64,000 nt of DNA from assembly GCA_024405635.1 (NCBI GenBank), contig JAKSOL010000004.1, positions 62,001 to 126,000 on the forward strand, given 5' to 3'. Source of the stretch: Salinivirgaceae bacterium. GTDB lineage: Bacteria > Bacteroidota > Bacteroidia > Bacteroidales > SZUA-534. Positions within the stretch are counted from its first letter, which is position 1, and every line of letters begins with the position of its first letter. The notes beneath the pieces were generated by a model that was not told the origin of the DNA, made no database searches, and saw only the letters and a program-made list of their open reading frames with translations. A program made the position numbers and the translations under genes. This document shows positions 52,055 through 62,152 of the stretch, piece after piece.

Positions 52055-53169
52055 AAATATTAGTATTTACACATAAAAGTAGTTTTTTTGGCGCTTCAAA
52101 ATCTATTTTTGAAATAACCAATGTGCTATGTAGTGAGCATGAAATAACTTATGTCATTCCCAACCATGGGAAAATGGAAGTGGAATTACAAAATGCTCAC
52201 TATAAATACCTTATACTTCCTAATCCTATTTGGACAATCACACCTAAACCTAAAAAATATAGTAATTGGAACTATTCTAAGCACTATATCAAGACGAAAC
52301 TTACATTTCTCATTTCATTTTTATATGCATATAAACAAAGCATCAACACCGTAAGACGATTGAATCCGGACATTATAATTACAAATACAAGCGTAGCTCC
52401 AATGGGGTTAATTGTAGCAAAACACTTGGGAATACAATCCATACTATGGATACGTGAACCATTATGTAATAAGACAGGCTGGCAAATTCCTACAATTTTT
52501 ACAATAAGGCAAGTCGCAAACGTGATTAGCAAGGCTAACATTGTTATTGCCCCTTCAAAATACTTAAAGGATTATTATGAAAATACATTTAAATTAAGCA
52601 ATGTTTACGTCTTGCCTAACATCATTAATTTTTTTCCCAAAAAAATTAATGAACCTCCAAAATATACATTTGGCATGGTGGGGTCGATAACGGAACGTAA
52701 AGGTCAATACGAATTTGCAAAAGCAATGTTAGAGAATACTACCAAAACATCATTAATCATTTGGGGAGAAGAGGGAACTGAATATTCACGGAAAGTTGTC
52801 AATCTAGCAAAAATGAGTAATGGGAGAATTATAATGGGAGGCTATGAAACAAATTTAGATAGGATATACTCGTCATTTCATATTTATGTAAATATGGGAA
52901 TCAACGAGACTTTTGGTAGGACCACCATTGAGGCTATGAGAGCTGGCCGATTGGTATTTGGTCGAAATTCTGGGGCAACACCAGAATTAATTCAACACGG
53001 AATAACAGGCTTTTTATTTAATACGCCGGAAACAATTTTTAATATACTTGGTGACATGGAGTCTTTTTTTGAAAACGATAAATACAATGACATAAAGGTA
53101 AATGCTCTAAAATTTTCTATGAACTATTTGCCGCAGACTATCAAGGAAAATGTGTCATCTTTATTTTAA
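52051..53169 (+). CDS. Glycosyltransferase, GT4 family
   Basis: A 372-aa GT-B enzyme. MKILVFTHKSSFFGASKSIFEI is a GT4-like acceptor-domain start; the donor domain begins at YTFGMVGSITERKGQYEFAKAM and includes the family motif ETFGRTTIEAMRAGRLVFG (E-x7-E) for nucleotide-sugar binding. No transmembrane span is visible. The start overlaps the stop of the preceding gene (ATGA), and the gene is AT-rich. It likely adds one sugar to the repeat unit exported by Wzm/Wzt. Confidence 0.85.
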   Translation: MKILVFTHKSSFFGASKSIFEITNVLCSEHEITYVIPNHGKMEVELQNAHYKYLILPNPIWTITPKPKKYSNWNYSKHYIKTKLTFLISFLYAYKQSINTVRRLNPDIIITNTSVAPMGLIVAKHLGIQSILWIREPLCNKTGWQIPTIFTIRQVANVISKANIVIAPSKYLKDYYENTFKLSNVYVLPNIINFFPKKINEPPKYTFGMVGSITERKGQYEFAKAMLENTTKTSLIIWGEEGTEYSRKVVNLAKMSNGRIIMGGYETNLDRIYSSFHIYVNMGINETFGRTTIEAMRAGRLVFGRNSGATPELIQHGITGFLFNTPETIFNILGDMESFFENDKYNDIKVNALKFSMNYLPQTIKENVSSLF

Positions 53170-53200
53170 ATAGTCATAGCCACCCTAATTTAATAACACG

Positions 53201-54034
53201 ATGAATAAGAGTCCTTTGTTTTCTGTTTTGATTGCAAACTACAATAATGGTTGTTATTTACAAGAATCAATTGATAGTGTTATAAATCAGACATATCACA
53301 ATTGGGAGATAATAATAGTAGATGATAAATCTACTGACGATTCCTATTCCATATATAACATATATGGATCAGATGATAGAATTCATATTTATTTTAATAA
53401 AAACAACAGAGGATGTGGGTTTACGAAAAGAAAATGTATAGAAATGGCTAATGGGGATTTGTGTGGCTTTTTAGATCCTGACGATGTTATTTTGCCTAGA
53501 GCCATTGAAATTATGGTCGAAAAGCATCAAAAGGAGCCTAAAGCATCTGTTGTTTGCTCTAGACATTATCGTTGTGATGAGCAATTAAATATTTTAAAAG
53601 AAAGCCCTCTTTTGCAAATACCTATTGGTATGGACTATTTTTCGATGAATTCATATAGGCCTCTTCCATTTGCTTCATTCAAGAAAAGTTTGTACTTAAA
53701 AACCCAAGGACTATCCCCTCACTATCTTGCAGCCGTAGATCAAGAATTATATTTTATCATGGAGGATGTCGGATATATTTGTTCTATAAATGAATTTACA
53801 TATAAATACAGGATACACAACAGAAGTGTTGCTCATTCTAAAAATTCTTCAGCGGGATACTGGAATGTGATTGCCATTTATGAGGCTTGTAAAAGAAAAG
53901 GGTTGAATCCTATGATATATTCTTATCCTTTATATCAAAAGTATATTGAACTATATAGTAAATCTACATCCTACAGAATAGGAAGACTATTATTGACTCC
54001 TTTAATTTGGATAAAAACAAAATTGAAAAAATAG
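53201..54034 (+). CDS. Glycosyltransferase, GT2 family
   Basis: A 277-aa GT-A enzyme. FSVLIANYNNGCYLQESIDSVINQTYHNWEIIIVDDKSTDDS is the GT2 nucleotide-sugar site; FLDPDDVI holds the metal-binding DxD-type motif, and AAVDQELYFIMED contains a candidate catalytic base region. It is cytosolic or membrane-associated, with no clear transmembrane span apart from a weak C-terminal hydrophobic stretch. It is part of the AT-rich polysaccharide cluster, 31 nt after the GT4 gene. Confidence 0.87.
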   Translation: MNKSPLFSVLIANYNNGCYLQESIDSVINQTYHNWEIIIVDDKSTDDSYSIYNIYGSDDRIHIYFNKNNRGCGFTKRKCIEMANGDLCGFLDPDDVILPRAIEIMVEKHQKEPKASVVCSRHYRCDEQLNILKESPLLQIPIGMDYFSMNSYRPLPFASFKKSLYLKTQGLSPHYLAAVDQELYFIMEDVGYICSINEFTYKYRIHNRSVAHSKNSSAGYWNVIAIYEACKRKGLNPMIYSYPLYQKYIELYSKSTSYRIGRLLLTPLIWIKTKLKK

Positions 54035-54048
54035 TTTTGTGCTCAACT

Positions 54049-54858
54049 ATGATTTACAAACATTTCTTAATAACACGATTTAATATCCCGCATAGTTTCG
54101 ACAAAGACAAAAACGGAGATGATACAAAGACAGATTCTTATATGGAAAAAAGAATCTGTCTTTTTGAAACATTTTGTCTTCCTTCCGTACAAAACCAATC
54201 CAATAAGGACTTTGTATGGTTTGTCTATTTTGATAAGCACTCACCTCAGATGTTAATGGACAAAATAAAATCATGGGAAAGGGCGTGTTCTGTTTTTATG
54301 CCCAAATATGTTGTTGATTATGATGAATGGCAAAAACATATTTGTAGCGAAGATATTATTAGTGCTGTAGATGGGCATAATGTTGAATATATTATTACAA
54401 CAAGGTTAGATAATGATGACGCACTTGGCAAAAATGCAATTCAAGAAATACAAAACCATTTCATTTCACAAGACAATACAATTATTGATCTAGTTAATGG
54501 TGCATGCTATGACGAAGAAAACCATATATTTTCAATGTTTCGCTATAATGGAAATCCTTTTATATCTTATATAGAAAAAAAAACATGCGAACTGCCATCT
54601 ACTGTTTATAGAAAGAAACATAATGGTTATGGCGGTGACACCAATATCACTACAATCCTTACAACTGATCCAATGTGGATGCAAGTTATTAGTAACACCA
54701 ACATTCTAAACCAAATGTCATATGGGAGATGCCTATGTTCTATCGGCAAGGACAAGTTTGGATGTGTTGTCGCCATTAACAAAGCCCAATGTCTAAAAGG
54801 CAACATGTTTTATCTTTTATCACGCATAAAAAAAATTATTAAAAAACTATTCACATAA
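54049..54858 (+). CDS. Putative rhamnosyltransferase-like glycosyltransferase
   Basis: A 269-aa protein that I start at ATG 54049; an in-frame TTG at 54007 would overlap the previous gene by 28 nt. It matches the putative rhamnosyltransferase family: HFLITRFNIP at the start, RICLFETFCLPSVQNQSNKDFVWFVYFDKHSP, then TTRLDNDDALGKNAI, where DNDD is the likely metal-binding motif. It lies 14 nt after the GT2 stop. Donor assignment to dTDP-rhamnose rests on the family name only; no rml genes are in the window. Confidence 0.75.
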   Translation: MIYKHFLITRFNIPHSFDKDKNGDDTKTDSYMEKRICLFETFCLPSVQNQSNKDFVWFVYFDKHSPQMLMDKIKSWERACSVFMPKYVVDYDEWQKHICSEDIISAVDGHNVEYIITTRLDNDDALGKNAIQEIQNHFISQDNTIIDLVNGACYDEENHIFSMFRYNGNPFISYIEKKTCELPSTVYRKKHNGYGGDTNITTILTTDPMWMQVISNTNILNQMSYGRCLCSIGKDKFGCVVAINKAQCLKGNMFYLLSRIKKIIKKLFT

Positions 54859-54892
54859 TCTTAAACTTCGGTCAATTTATTTGTCGTAATAT

Positions 54893-56077
54893 ATGAGAGT
54901 CTATTATAACATAGCATTTACTATCACCTTATTGACATATTGGTTTTTAACTAAAATATATCCTTATTTCATACGGCAAACACACAGACAATCAGGAATT
55001 TTGTACTTAGAAAACTTTCCAATAGAAAATTCAGGTTATCAGTATAGAGCTTACAAATGGGCTGAAATACTTTCTCAAAATGGTATAAAATGTGAAATAA
55101 AGACAATTCTGCCAGACAAACATGACTTTGACATTTGTAGTCCGCAACGTTTTCTCATTATTTCAATGCGCAAACGATTTTGGCAATGTTTATATGCTAG
55201 AAGGTTTAAAACAGTCATTGTACGAAGAGAGCTTCTTCAGTTCAACGACTATGGCAATCTTTTCATGGAGAAATTCCTACTGAAGATACATCCTAATGTT
55301 ATTCTTGACTTTGATGATGACATTGCATCTGCCAAGCGACAACCTCATGAAATAACCAATTTATACGGAAAACTATTTTTAGAAAATGGGAATAAGTTCA
55401 ATGACTCATTAAGATTATATAGCAAATTCATTGTAGGTTCTGAATACCTTAAAAGCAAGGTATTATACGAGAATCCCGATGTTTCAGATAATTCTATTTT
55501 AGTAATTCCTACTTGTGTGGACTATGATAAATATTCAGCCAAAGAACATCAAAAAGACAATGATGAAATCACACTTGGTTGGATAGGTGGAAATCAGAAT
55601 CTTAATTATTTGGACAAACTAATTGAACCTTTGAACTTATTATCAAAAGACCACAAAATCAAATTAGTTGTTGTTGCGGGTAAAGACTATGAGCACCCAA
55701 ATGCAAGATTCAAGATTGAAAACAAGCAATGGAGCCTTGAAGGTGAAAAGGATTTGATTCGCAGTTTTGACATTGGACTAATGCCAATTGAAGATAATGC
55801 AATAGGTCGTGGAAAATGTGGATTCAAGCTACTTCAATATATGGGGCTTGGGGTCATTGGAATAGCAACAAATGTTACTATAAACGGCGAGATAATTACA
55901 GATGGAGAAAACGGATTCCTAGTTAAGTCCGACAATTCCAATTGGTATGAAGTGTTGAAAAAAGCAGTAGATTTGAATGATAAATTTGTGATAATGGGTC
56001 AAAATGCAAGGAATCAAATACTAAGCAGGTACACATTCTCTTCTAACATCAATAAATATCTAGAATGGGTTTCTTAA
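54893..56077 (+). CDS. Glycosyltransferase, GT4-like
   Basis: A 394-aa protein. A short hydrophobic stretch at the N-terminus ([24 protein letters not shown]) may be a membrane anchor. The GT-B donor domain starts at [50 protein letters not shown] is its nucleotide-sugar region, in which the usual E-x7-E is altered (K-LLQYMG). ILDFDDDIA in the N-terminal half is typical of a GT4 subgroup. It overlaps the acetyltransferase gene by 13 nt. Confidence 0.75.
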   Translation: MRVYYNIAFTITLLTYWFLTKIYPYFIRQTHRQSGILYLENFPIENSGYQYRAYKWAEILSQNGIKCEIKTILPDKHDFDICSPQRFLIISMRKRFWQCLYARRFKTVIVRRELLQFNDYGNLFMEKFLLKIHPNVILDFDDDIASAKRQPHEITNLYGKLFLENGNKFNDSLRLYSKFIVGSEYLKSKVLYENPDVSDNSILVIPTCVDYDKYSAKEHQKDNDEITLGWIGGNQNLNYLDKLIEPLNLLSKDHKIKLVVVAGKDYEHPNARFKIENKQWSLEGEKDLIRSFDIGLMPIEDNAIGRGKCGFKLLQYMGLGVIGIATNVTINGEIITDGENGFLVKSDNSNWYEVLKKAVDLNDKFVIMGQNARNQILSRYTFSSNINKYLEWVS

Positions 56078-56721
56078 AAAGAATATGGACTGACTTTAAA
56101 ACCTACTATAAGATAAATTCGGTTTATCCAAGACAATATAAGAATTCCACCATTGAATCTTATATTGTAAATGAGTCTATTATCCCCCAAAATATCATAA
56201 TTAAAAAGGAGGTTTGCATTAGCCAGACATTAACAAGCATTGGAGAATACTCATATATAGGAACCCGTTCTGAGATATTGAACTGCGAAAGGATAGGCCG
56301 ATTTGTTTCGATTTCACACGATGTAAAAATTGGGCTTGATAACCACAAATTAGACGCAATTGGTACTAACCCAATCTTTTATTCACGCAGTAGGGAATGG
56401 GTGGATATTGATTGTAACAAGAAATACATTCCTACAGTAATAGAAAATGATGTTTTGATATCTGCAAATGCCATGATAATGTCTGGCATTACAATTGGTA
56501 CAGGTGCTGTTATTGGTGCAGGTGCGTTCGTAAACAAAGATGTACCGCCTTATGCAATTGTTGTTGGCATTCCAGCAAGAATCATTAGGTATAGATTTGA
56601 TGAAAAGACAATTGAACGGCTACTAACATCAAAATGGTGGGAGAAGTCAAAAAATGAATTATTGACATACAAGGATAAATTTAACAATGTTCCTTCATTT
56701 TTAGAAGAAATTGAGAAATGA
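56065..56721 (+). CDS. O-acetyltransferase, hexapeptide-repeat (CatB-related)
   Basis: A 218-aa left-handed beta-helix acyltransferase. Hexapeptide-type repeats run from about residue 60 to 170 ([33 protein letters not shown], later [38 protein letters not shown], the classic CatB/xenobiotic acetyltransferase closing). The catalytic His is probably in [11 protein letters not shown]. It likely O-acetylates a sugar of the exported polysaccharide. It overlaps genes on both sides (13 nt before, 4 nt after). Confidence 0.87.
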   Translation: MGFLKRIWTDFKTYYKINSVYPRQYKNSTIESYIVNESIIPQNIIIKKEVCISQTLTSIGEYSYIGTRSEILNCERIGRFVSISHDVKIGLDNHKLDAIGTNPIFYSRSREWVDIDCNKKYIPTVIENDVLISANAMIMSGITIGTGAVIGAGAFVNKDVPPYAIVVGIPARIIRYRFDEKTIERLLTSKWWEKSKNELLTYKDKFNNVPSFLEEIEK

Positions 56722-57884
56722 AACACATTGCAGTACTGTTAAATGGCCCAATAGCAAGCGACTCTCGTGTAATACGCGAAATCAAGACAATGTCGCGCAT
56801 CGCAAATATAGACTTGTTTTACACAAACGGAAACGAAACTGACAACTGCATTTTCGAGAACAATGTGCGCCTTTTCAATTGCATCAAGGAGGAAAACCTT
56901 CGTTCAAAATTCATACGGCATACTTGTTTCTATAACGAATTCATGTTCTTTGTTCCCAAAGTTTTGGAACAAGGCATAGCATATGACTATATCTGGGCAA
57001 ATGATTTACCTGACTTAAAGCCAGCATTGAAGATAAAAAAGGTCATTGGCTCCAAAGTTATTTATGACTCACACGAAATATATATCGGCACTCTGAATCA
57101 ATTTTTTCCAAGCAAGGCAAAGTTTTACAAATCCCTATTGCATAAGACTGCATTGTTCTTGATGACTGCGCTTGGCCATATGGCTGAAAAAAAAATGGTG
57201 AAGCAAATCGATGAATTTGTAACGACAAGTGTTTCTTTTAAAAACTATTTTCAGCAGAAATATAACTTGAGTGACATCAAAATAGTAATGAATTGTCCTA
57301 GGACACAAACTGATACTGATTTTTTTGACTTTAGAAAGGAATGTGATTTGCCAGCCGATTCATTTATTATATTATTTCAAGGTCGGCTCAATGCAGGACG
57401 CGCTCTTATGGAAATGATAGAAGCACAACAATATGTAAAACCAAACATTCATTTATTTGTTTTGGGTGACGGTCCTTTAAAGAAAGATATGATAAATTTT
57501 TGCAACAAGTTATCATTGCAAAATGTCCATTTTATAGATGAGGTCCCCTCTTCTGAATTGTTACATTATACAAGAGGAGCAAATGCAGGAATAAACTTAC
57601 AAGCAAGTATAAACATAAGCAAGCACTTAGCATCGGCAAATAAATTATTTGAATACACTCATTCTGGCATTCCTACCATAGGTTCTGATGTACCTGAAAA
57701 TAAATTGATAATTGAAAAATACGATTTAGGGTTATTAGTTAAAAATGAACCTCAAGAAATAGCATCTGCAATTAATAAAATGTCAGTAATGGATTTGTCA
57801 AGATACAAAGCAAATTGCCAAAAAGCTACTCAAGAATACAATTGGGAAAAACAAGAAAATATGATTTTGCAGATCATTAAGTAA
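56718..57884 (+). CDS. Glycosyltransferase, GT4 family
   Basis: A 388-aa GT-B protein: [26 protein letters not shown] at the start, [18 protein letters not shown] in the acceptor domain, [27 protein letters not shown] starting the donor domain, [13 protein letters not shown] and [24 protein letters not shown], with the family Glu in KLFEYTHSG. It ends the tight glycosyltransferase cluster and overlaps the acetyltransferase by 4 nt (ATGA). Confidence 0.87.
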   Translation: MKHIAVLLNGPIASDSRVIREIKTMSRIANIDLFYTNGNETDNCIFENNVRLFNCIKEENLRSKFIRHTCFYNEFMFFVPKVLEQGIAYDYIWANDLPDLKPALKIKKVIGSKVIYDSHEIYIGTLNQFFPSKAKFYKSLLHKTALFLMTALGHMAEKKMVKQIDEFVTTSVSFKNYFQQKYNLSDIKIVMNCPRTQTDTDFFDFRKECDLPADSFIILFQGRLNAGRALMEMIEAQQYVKPNIHLFVLGDGPLKKDMINFCNKLSLQNVHFIDEVPSSELLHYTRGANAGINLQASINISKHLASANKLFEYTHSGIPTIGSDVPENKLIIEKYDLGLLVKNEPQEIASAINKMSVMDLSRYKANCQKATQEYNWEKQENMILQIIK

Positions 57885-58188
57885 TAGTTATACTATTGTG
57901 CATGGAGAAATCATGTTCAACTAATAGTTTTACAAGGAGTAGTCATGAATAAAAACACCCAATGATTGTCTTTCCTTAGAGTTTTTACAGAAATGTATCT
58001 CTCCCAAATCAATGGTTAAAAATGAGGTTGGGCAAAATGGAATTATGATAATTTTAACCAAAACATCTACGAGTATTAGTTCAAATATGTGGTTAAAAAG
58101 CGTATTTATGGCAAAAACGCTAGCTTAAATCAAAACATTATTCTATCTAAATACGTATATTATATATTTGATTGATTATAGTCGGCGT
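57885..58188. other. Intergenic region before the PKD/LamG cargo gene
   Basis: 304 nt with no convincing gene. GGTTAAAA occurs at 58014-58021 and 58091-58098, and its inverse TTTTAACC at 58052-58059, a spacing that could suit a regulator. A TAnnTTTG box lies at 58163-58170. No terminator of usual shape follows the last glycosyltransferase. Confidence 0.5.
58163..58170 (+). promoter_or_regulatory. -7 element for the LamG/PKD cargo gene
   Basis: TATATTTG matches TAnnTTTG, 18 nt before ATG 58189. It overlaps an in-frame TTG at 58168, which makes that alternative start improbable. Confidence 0.45.
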
Positions 58189-61100
58189 ATGAAGCATATA
58201 CTCACTCTAGCATTTTTATTTTTGGCATTTATTGCAAATGCGCAAAGTACAAAGAGCATGCGTGACATTGAAGGTTTAGTGGCATGGTTTTCAGCCGACT
58301 CTGTTCATTTGACAGATGATGGACATGTTGATATTCTTTACGATAAGAGTGGGAATAGTAGGCATGCAGTGCAAAACACTGTAGGTAAGCAACCTATTTG
58401 TATGGAGAGAGATTCTTCCATCAACTATCAACGTACTTTGTATTTTGATGGAAATGATTTTTTTACTTCTTCTTTTGGACAATCCATTTCACAGCCTAGC
58501 ACCATAGTTGTGCTTTGGCAGCAATTACAGTCAAACGCAAGTACTACTTGTTATACAGGATTGAGTTCAACCTCTAGGAACCAACTTTATTTATCAAAAA
58601 ATAAATTTGGATTATATGCTGGACTTGAGTTAAATGCGAAAAACGTTTCAACTACTACATTCAAACATTCCATTTTCTTCTCGCTATTCAATGGTAATAA
58701 TTCCTTTTTGGCAATTAACAATCATATTACCATAAGTGGAAATGTAGGAGGATTGGCTTCTGACGGATTAATAATTGGTTCATACATTAGTAACAAATAT
58801 GGCATTGTCGGCAATATCACTGAACTAATATTCATTAATAACACATTATCTGTAGCTGACTCATCCGTAATCATGGATTACTTACGCGACAAATACGCTC
58901 CAGCAGTTTCACTTAAAGAATTTAATTCTTCATACGGCTTCAAGCCTATGGTATTCAAAAAGCCTTGGCTTACAAGCCTAATATGGAATGACGGATATAC
59001 AGATTCTATTAGAGTTTTCTCTCACAACGGTTTTTATAAAGTCACAGCCACCGACATCTTCGGTTTTACATCTTCTGACTCTGCATACATCTCCATAGTA
59101 GAGCCCAATGCTCTAACCGACACCACCATCTGTCTCGGCGACACCATAACATGGAACACAAATCTTGCAGGTCCATACACCTACCTCTGGAGCAATGGCA
59201 GTACAGACCCTTCGCTCAATATTTCAAGCGGAGGACAGTATTGGGTAGTTATTACCGACACAGCAGGCTACTCTTGGCACTCCGACATCATTACCGTAAC
59301 CGTTGATAGTTTTCCAGTTCAAGCAACCCTTGGACCTGATACCATTCGAGCTTGTGTTGGCAATTACATTTACCTGGCCAATGGCTACGAGAGTGCAACA
59401 TCGTACTTGTGGTCAACTGGCGACACCACTAACCACTTTGAGATTTTCGAGAGTGGACTATACAGCGTTAGTGTGGTTAATAATCTAGGTTGCCGCGCTA
59501 TCGATACTGCCTATTATCACGTTGAGGGCATTGCTCCAACTGTTAATTTTTCTTACGATTCGCTTTGCCAGACGCGCAACATAAAGTTCACCAATCTATC
59601 GCATAGCAATGACGAAAGTCCTATTTCTACTTTTAATTGGTGGTTTGGAAATGGAGATTCCTCAGTTCAACAAAACCCAGAATATACATTCCAATCAAGT
59701 GGAAATTTCGAGATAAAACTAATGGTTGAGTGCCAAAATGGATGCGCAAACGAAGTCCGTAAATCGCTTACAGTATGGCAGTTACCTACTGCCGATTTTG
59801 TGCCTGATGCAGTCTGCTCTGATACAGAAACACAACTCTTTAGCCGCAGCAAGTCACCTGACGATACCATCTCACTTTGGCAATGGACCATTGGCGGCAT
59901 CGGTTATTCCGAAGTTAATCCAAAACTGCAATTTGCCGATGCTGGTAAGGTTGGGGTAACCTTGGCAGTTGCAACAGCTCATGGTTGTACCGATACAATA
60001 AGCAAAACCATCGTTGTGCGTAAAGGTCCTCAAGCCGATTTTAATGTGGGCCCAGTTTGCGTCGATGCTCCTATTTCGCTTACCAATGCCACCATTAACT
60101 ATCTCAACTTGGCGGTTGATTATAAGTGGGAAATTGATGACACTGATTTTTCTAATATGCGCAATGCCGAGTTGGTGCTAAACGATACCGAACCTCACAA
60201 AGTAGTTATGACTGTTCGCCAACATTCAAACGGATGTGAATCGAGCGTGCATAAAACTCTTCAAGCAAAATCTCGTCCCAACGTTGGCTTTGATGTTAAC
60301 GATGTGTGTGCCAATAGTTTACCTAAACTTATCGCTGCACAAGGTAATAATGTTGAACAACTTGATTGCGTGTGGACCATCGACACGTTGCCAAAAATCT
60401 TTGGTAAGTCGGCCCAGCTAATTAACTTGAAGGAAGGGCCCCATGCCATTACACTTGTTGCTACCGATGAGGTTGGCTGTCACGACACGGCATCGGCAAT
60501 CTTCAATGTATTGCCTGATGTTCAAGCTACTTTCGTTGCTGATGTTGCTGAAGGTGCAGTACCTCTTGTTGTTACTTTTAAAAATACAACCACTCAAAAC
60601 TCGGAATTCAATTGGGATTTTGGCGATGGATATTTTGCAACAGAGCGAAATGTTCAGCATACATTTGCCGATAGTGGAGTGTTTAATGTTACGCTTACTA
60701 GCACCACTCCAAATGGTTGTGTTACAAAGGCCGAAAAACAAATTTCAACACGAGTAGCACATTCAAACCTTGCCATAGCTCTTGCAAAAGCCAATGTTGT
60801 GACCGATTATATTGAAATTGAGGCAACACTCATCAATAAAGGTACAGTTGACGAGCACAATGTGCTGATTAACTGTACAAACAATTTAGGCCTTGACATA
60901 ACCGAAGCTTTGCCCGATACCATTTTTGCGCATAAAGTTTATCAGCATAAACTAAATGCACGGCTCAACTCGCGCGACTTGCAAAACCTTGAGTTTGTGT
61001 GTCTAAGCATCAAATCGGATAATACAGACGAAGACGAGACCGATAATGAATTCTGCATATCGTTTACCGATAATAGGTTTGTTGTGCTTCAGCCAAAACC

Positions 61101-61338
61101 AAACCCAGCAACCGACCATGTTAACATCGAATTTGTGACACAAGATGGTGGTAATGCACAACTTGCAGTGTATAATGCCAATGGTAAGCAAATAATGTCA
61201 AAAGAGGTAGTTGCCGAATCGGGCATTATGCGCATAAAAATTGATGTAAGCACACTGCCTACAGGTAATTATGTGTGCATGTTGTGCCACAATGGTCATG
61301 TGAGCAAACAAATGTTTGTGGTGATGCGCGGAAAATAG
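58189..61338 (+). CDS. T9SS cargo protein with LamG-like and PKD domains
   Basis: About 1049 aa from ATG 58189, which gives a clean signal peptide (MKHILTLAFLFLAFIANAQ). Residues about 25-235 resemble a LamG/concanavalin-like module (LVAWFSADSVHL, LYFDGNDFF, GNITELIFINN). Ig/PKD-type modules follow (DTTICLGDTITWN; FNWWFGNGDSSVQQNPEYTF; FNWDFGDGYFATERNVQHTF), then a CARDB-like stretch, then a T9SS type A sorting domain (about 965-1049: PKPNPATDHVNI ... LPTGNYVCML). Expected at the cell surface or secreted. Codon use changes near 59050: the first ~290 codons are AT-rich like the glycosyltransferase cluster, and the rest resembles the core genome, suggesting a recombination junction inside the gene. 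Confidence 0.85.
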   Translation: MKHILTLAFLFLAFIANAQSTKSMRDIEGLVAWFSADSVHLTDDGHVDILYDKSGNSRHAVQNTVGKQPICMERDSSINYQRTLYFDGNDFFTSSFGQSISQPSTIVVLWQQLQSNASTTCYTGLSSTSRNQLYLSKNKFGLYAGLELNAKNVSTTTFKHSIFFSLFNGNNSFLAINNHITISGNVGGLASDGLIIGSYISNKYGIVGNITELIFINNTLSVADSSVIMDYLRDKYAPAVSLKEFNSSYGFKPMVFKKPWLTSLIWNDGYTDSIRVFSHNGFYKVTATDIFGFTSSDSAYISIVEPNALTDTTICLGDTITWNTNLAGPYTYLWSNGSTDPSLNISSGGQYWVVITDTAGYSWHSDIITVTVDSFPVQATLGPDTIRACVGNYIYLANGYESATSYLWSTGDTTNHFEIFESGLYSVSVVNNLGCRAIDTAYYHVEGIAPTVNFSYDSLCQTRNIKFTNLSHSNDESPISTFNWWFGNGDSSVQQNPEYTFQSSGNFEIKLMVECQNGCANEVRKSLTVWQLPTADFVPDAVCSDTETQLFSRSKSPDDTISLWQWTIGGIGYSEVNPKLQFADAGKVGVTLAVATAHGCTDTISKTIVVRKGPQADFNVGPVCVDAPISLTNATINYLNLAVDYKWEIDDTDFSNMRNAELVLNDTEPHKVVMTVRQHSNGCESSVHKTLQAKSRPNVGFDVNDVCANSLPKLIAAQGNNVEQLDCVWTIDTLPKIFGKSAQLINLKEGPHAITLVATDEVGCHDTASAIFNVLPDVQATFVADVAEGAVPLVVTFKNTTTQNSEFNWDFGDGYFATERNVQHTFADSGVFNVTLTSTTPNGCVTKAEKQISTRVAHSNLAIALAKANVVTDYIEIEATLINKGTVDEHNVLINCTNNLGLDITEALPDTIFAHKVYQHKLNARLNSRDLQNLEFVCLSIKSDNTDEDETDNEFCISFTDNRFVVLQPKPNPATDHVNIEFVTQDGGNAQLAVYNANGKQIMSKEVVAESGIMRIKIDVSTLPTGNYVCMLCHNGHVSKQMFVVMRGK

Positions 61339-61360
61339 AGTAGATATGTCATAGAATAAA

Positions 61361-61393
61361 AAACGCTCGGCTTTTAAAAAACCGAGCGTTTTG
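61361..61393. terminator. Bidirectional terminator between convergent genes
   Basis: Stem AAACGCTCGG (61361-61370) and CCGAGCGTTT (61382-61391), with A runs to the left and T to the right. It sits between the stop of the cargo gene (plus) and the stop of the plug-domain gene (minus). Confidence 0.9.
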
Positions 61394-61417
61394 TGTAACT
61401 GAAAAGGTAGCTGATTG

Positions 61418-62074
61418 TTATTTGAAAGTCTCAATCAAAATTACGCCATTAGCAGCGCGCACACCGTAAATACTCGACGATGCAGCATCTTTTAGCACAT
61501 CGATGCGTTTAACTTGGCTAGTTGGAATGTTGTTGAACGAGCTACTTTCAATGCCGTCAATTATAATCATTGCGCATTGTGTCCCGTTAGGTGAACCAAC
61601 ACCCCTAATAATAACACAATCGCCATTAACCTGAACATTACTTACTGTGGCCGAAATGGCGTCACCAACGGTGGCAAAACGCCCGTATCCGTAATTTAAA
61701 TCAATGTAAGTTGTTGCAGTTGTGCGGTTGTCTTCGCTAATGTATCCGTAGCCTATTGCTTTATCAACAGCATCGCGTGTGCGGGGCGATTTTAGTTTAA
61801 CAACAAGAGGTTGACGAGTTTTTGAACTTACTTTAATCTTTTGGGTGTCAAAAACCTTGCTAGTAAAAACCAACTCATCTTTATCGTTGCACACAATTGA
61901 AAAATTGCCTGTGCTATCCGACTTGGTTGTTGTTCCCGATTTTTTTGCACTAATGCTTAGATTAGCTACTGGCAAATCGTTCATTACAACCACTCTGCCA
62001 TTAACAACGTGCGTTTGTGCCAATGCGCTGAAACTTGTACAAATTGCTAGCGCAAATGATAGTATTTTCTTCAT
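61418..62074 (-). CDS. Stand-alone TonB-dependent receptor plug-domain protein
   Basis: A 218-aa secreted or periplasmic protein with signal peptide MKKILSFALAICTSFSALAQ. Residues about 22-95 are a CarboxypepD_reg-like domain (VVNGRVVVMNDLPVANLSI, STGNFSIVCNDKDELVF), followed by a SusC-type plug (ATVSNVQVNGDCVIIRGVGSPNGTQCAMIIIDGIESSSFNNI, VKRIDVLKDAASSSIYGVRAANGVILIETFK). The normal ~700-residue barrel is absent: the stop comes right after the plug and convergent DNA lies beyond. Either a deliberately barrel-less signalling or scaffold protein, or a remnant of a receptor. The reading frame is clean, which favours a retained gene. Confidence 0.8.
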   Translation of the reverse strand: MKKILSFALAICTSFSALAQTHVVNGRVVVMNDLPVANLSISAKKSGTTTKSDSTGNFSIVCNDKDELVFTSKVFDTQKIKVSSKTRQPLVVKLKSPRTRDAVDKAIGYGYISEDNRTTATTYIDLNYGYGRFATVGDAISATVSNVQVNGDCVIIRGVGSPNGTQCAMIIIDGIESSSFNNIPTSQVKRIDVLKDAASSSIYGVRAANGVILIETFK

Positions 62075-62152
62075 GTTTAGTAGATTGTAGTTATGACCGA
62101 AAGATAATTATTATGGCTTTTCGCCAAATACTTTTTACGTACTTTTATCGCG

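Noticed and set aside
53201..54858. Fusion or overlap of the GT2 and rhamnosyltransferase-like genes through a TTG start at 54007
   Set aside because: ATG 54049, 14 nt after the GT2 stop, starts exactly at the conserved family N-terminus; the overlap is unnecessary.
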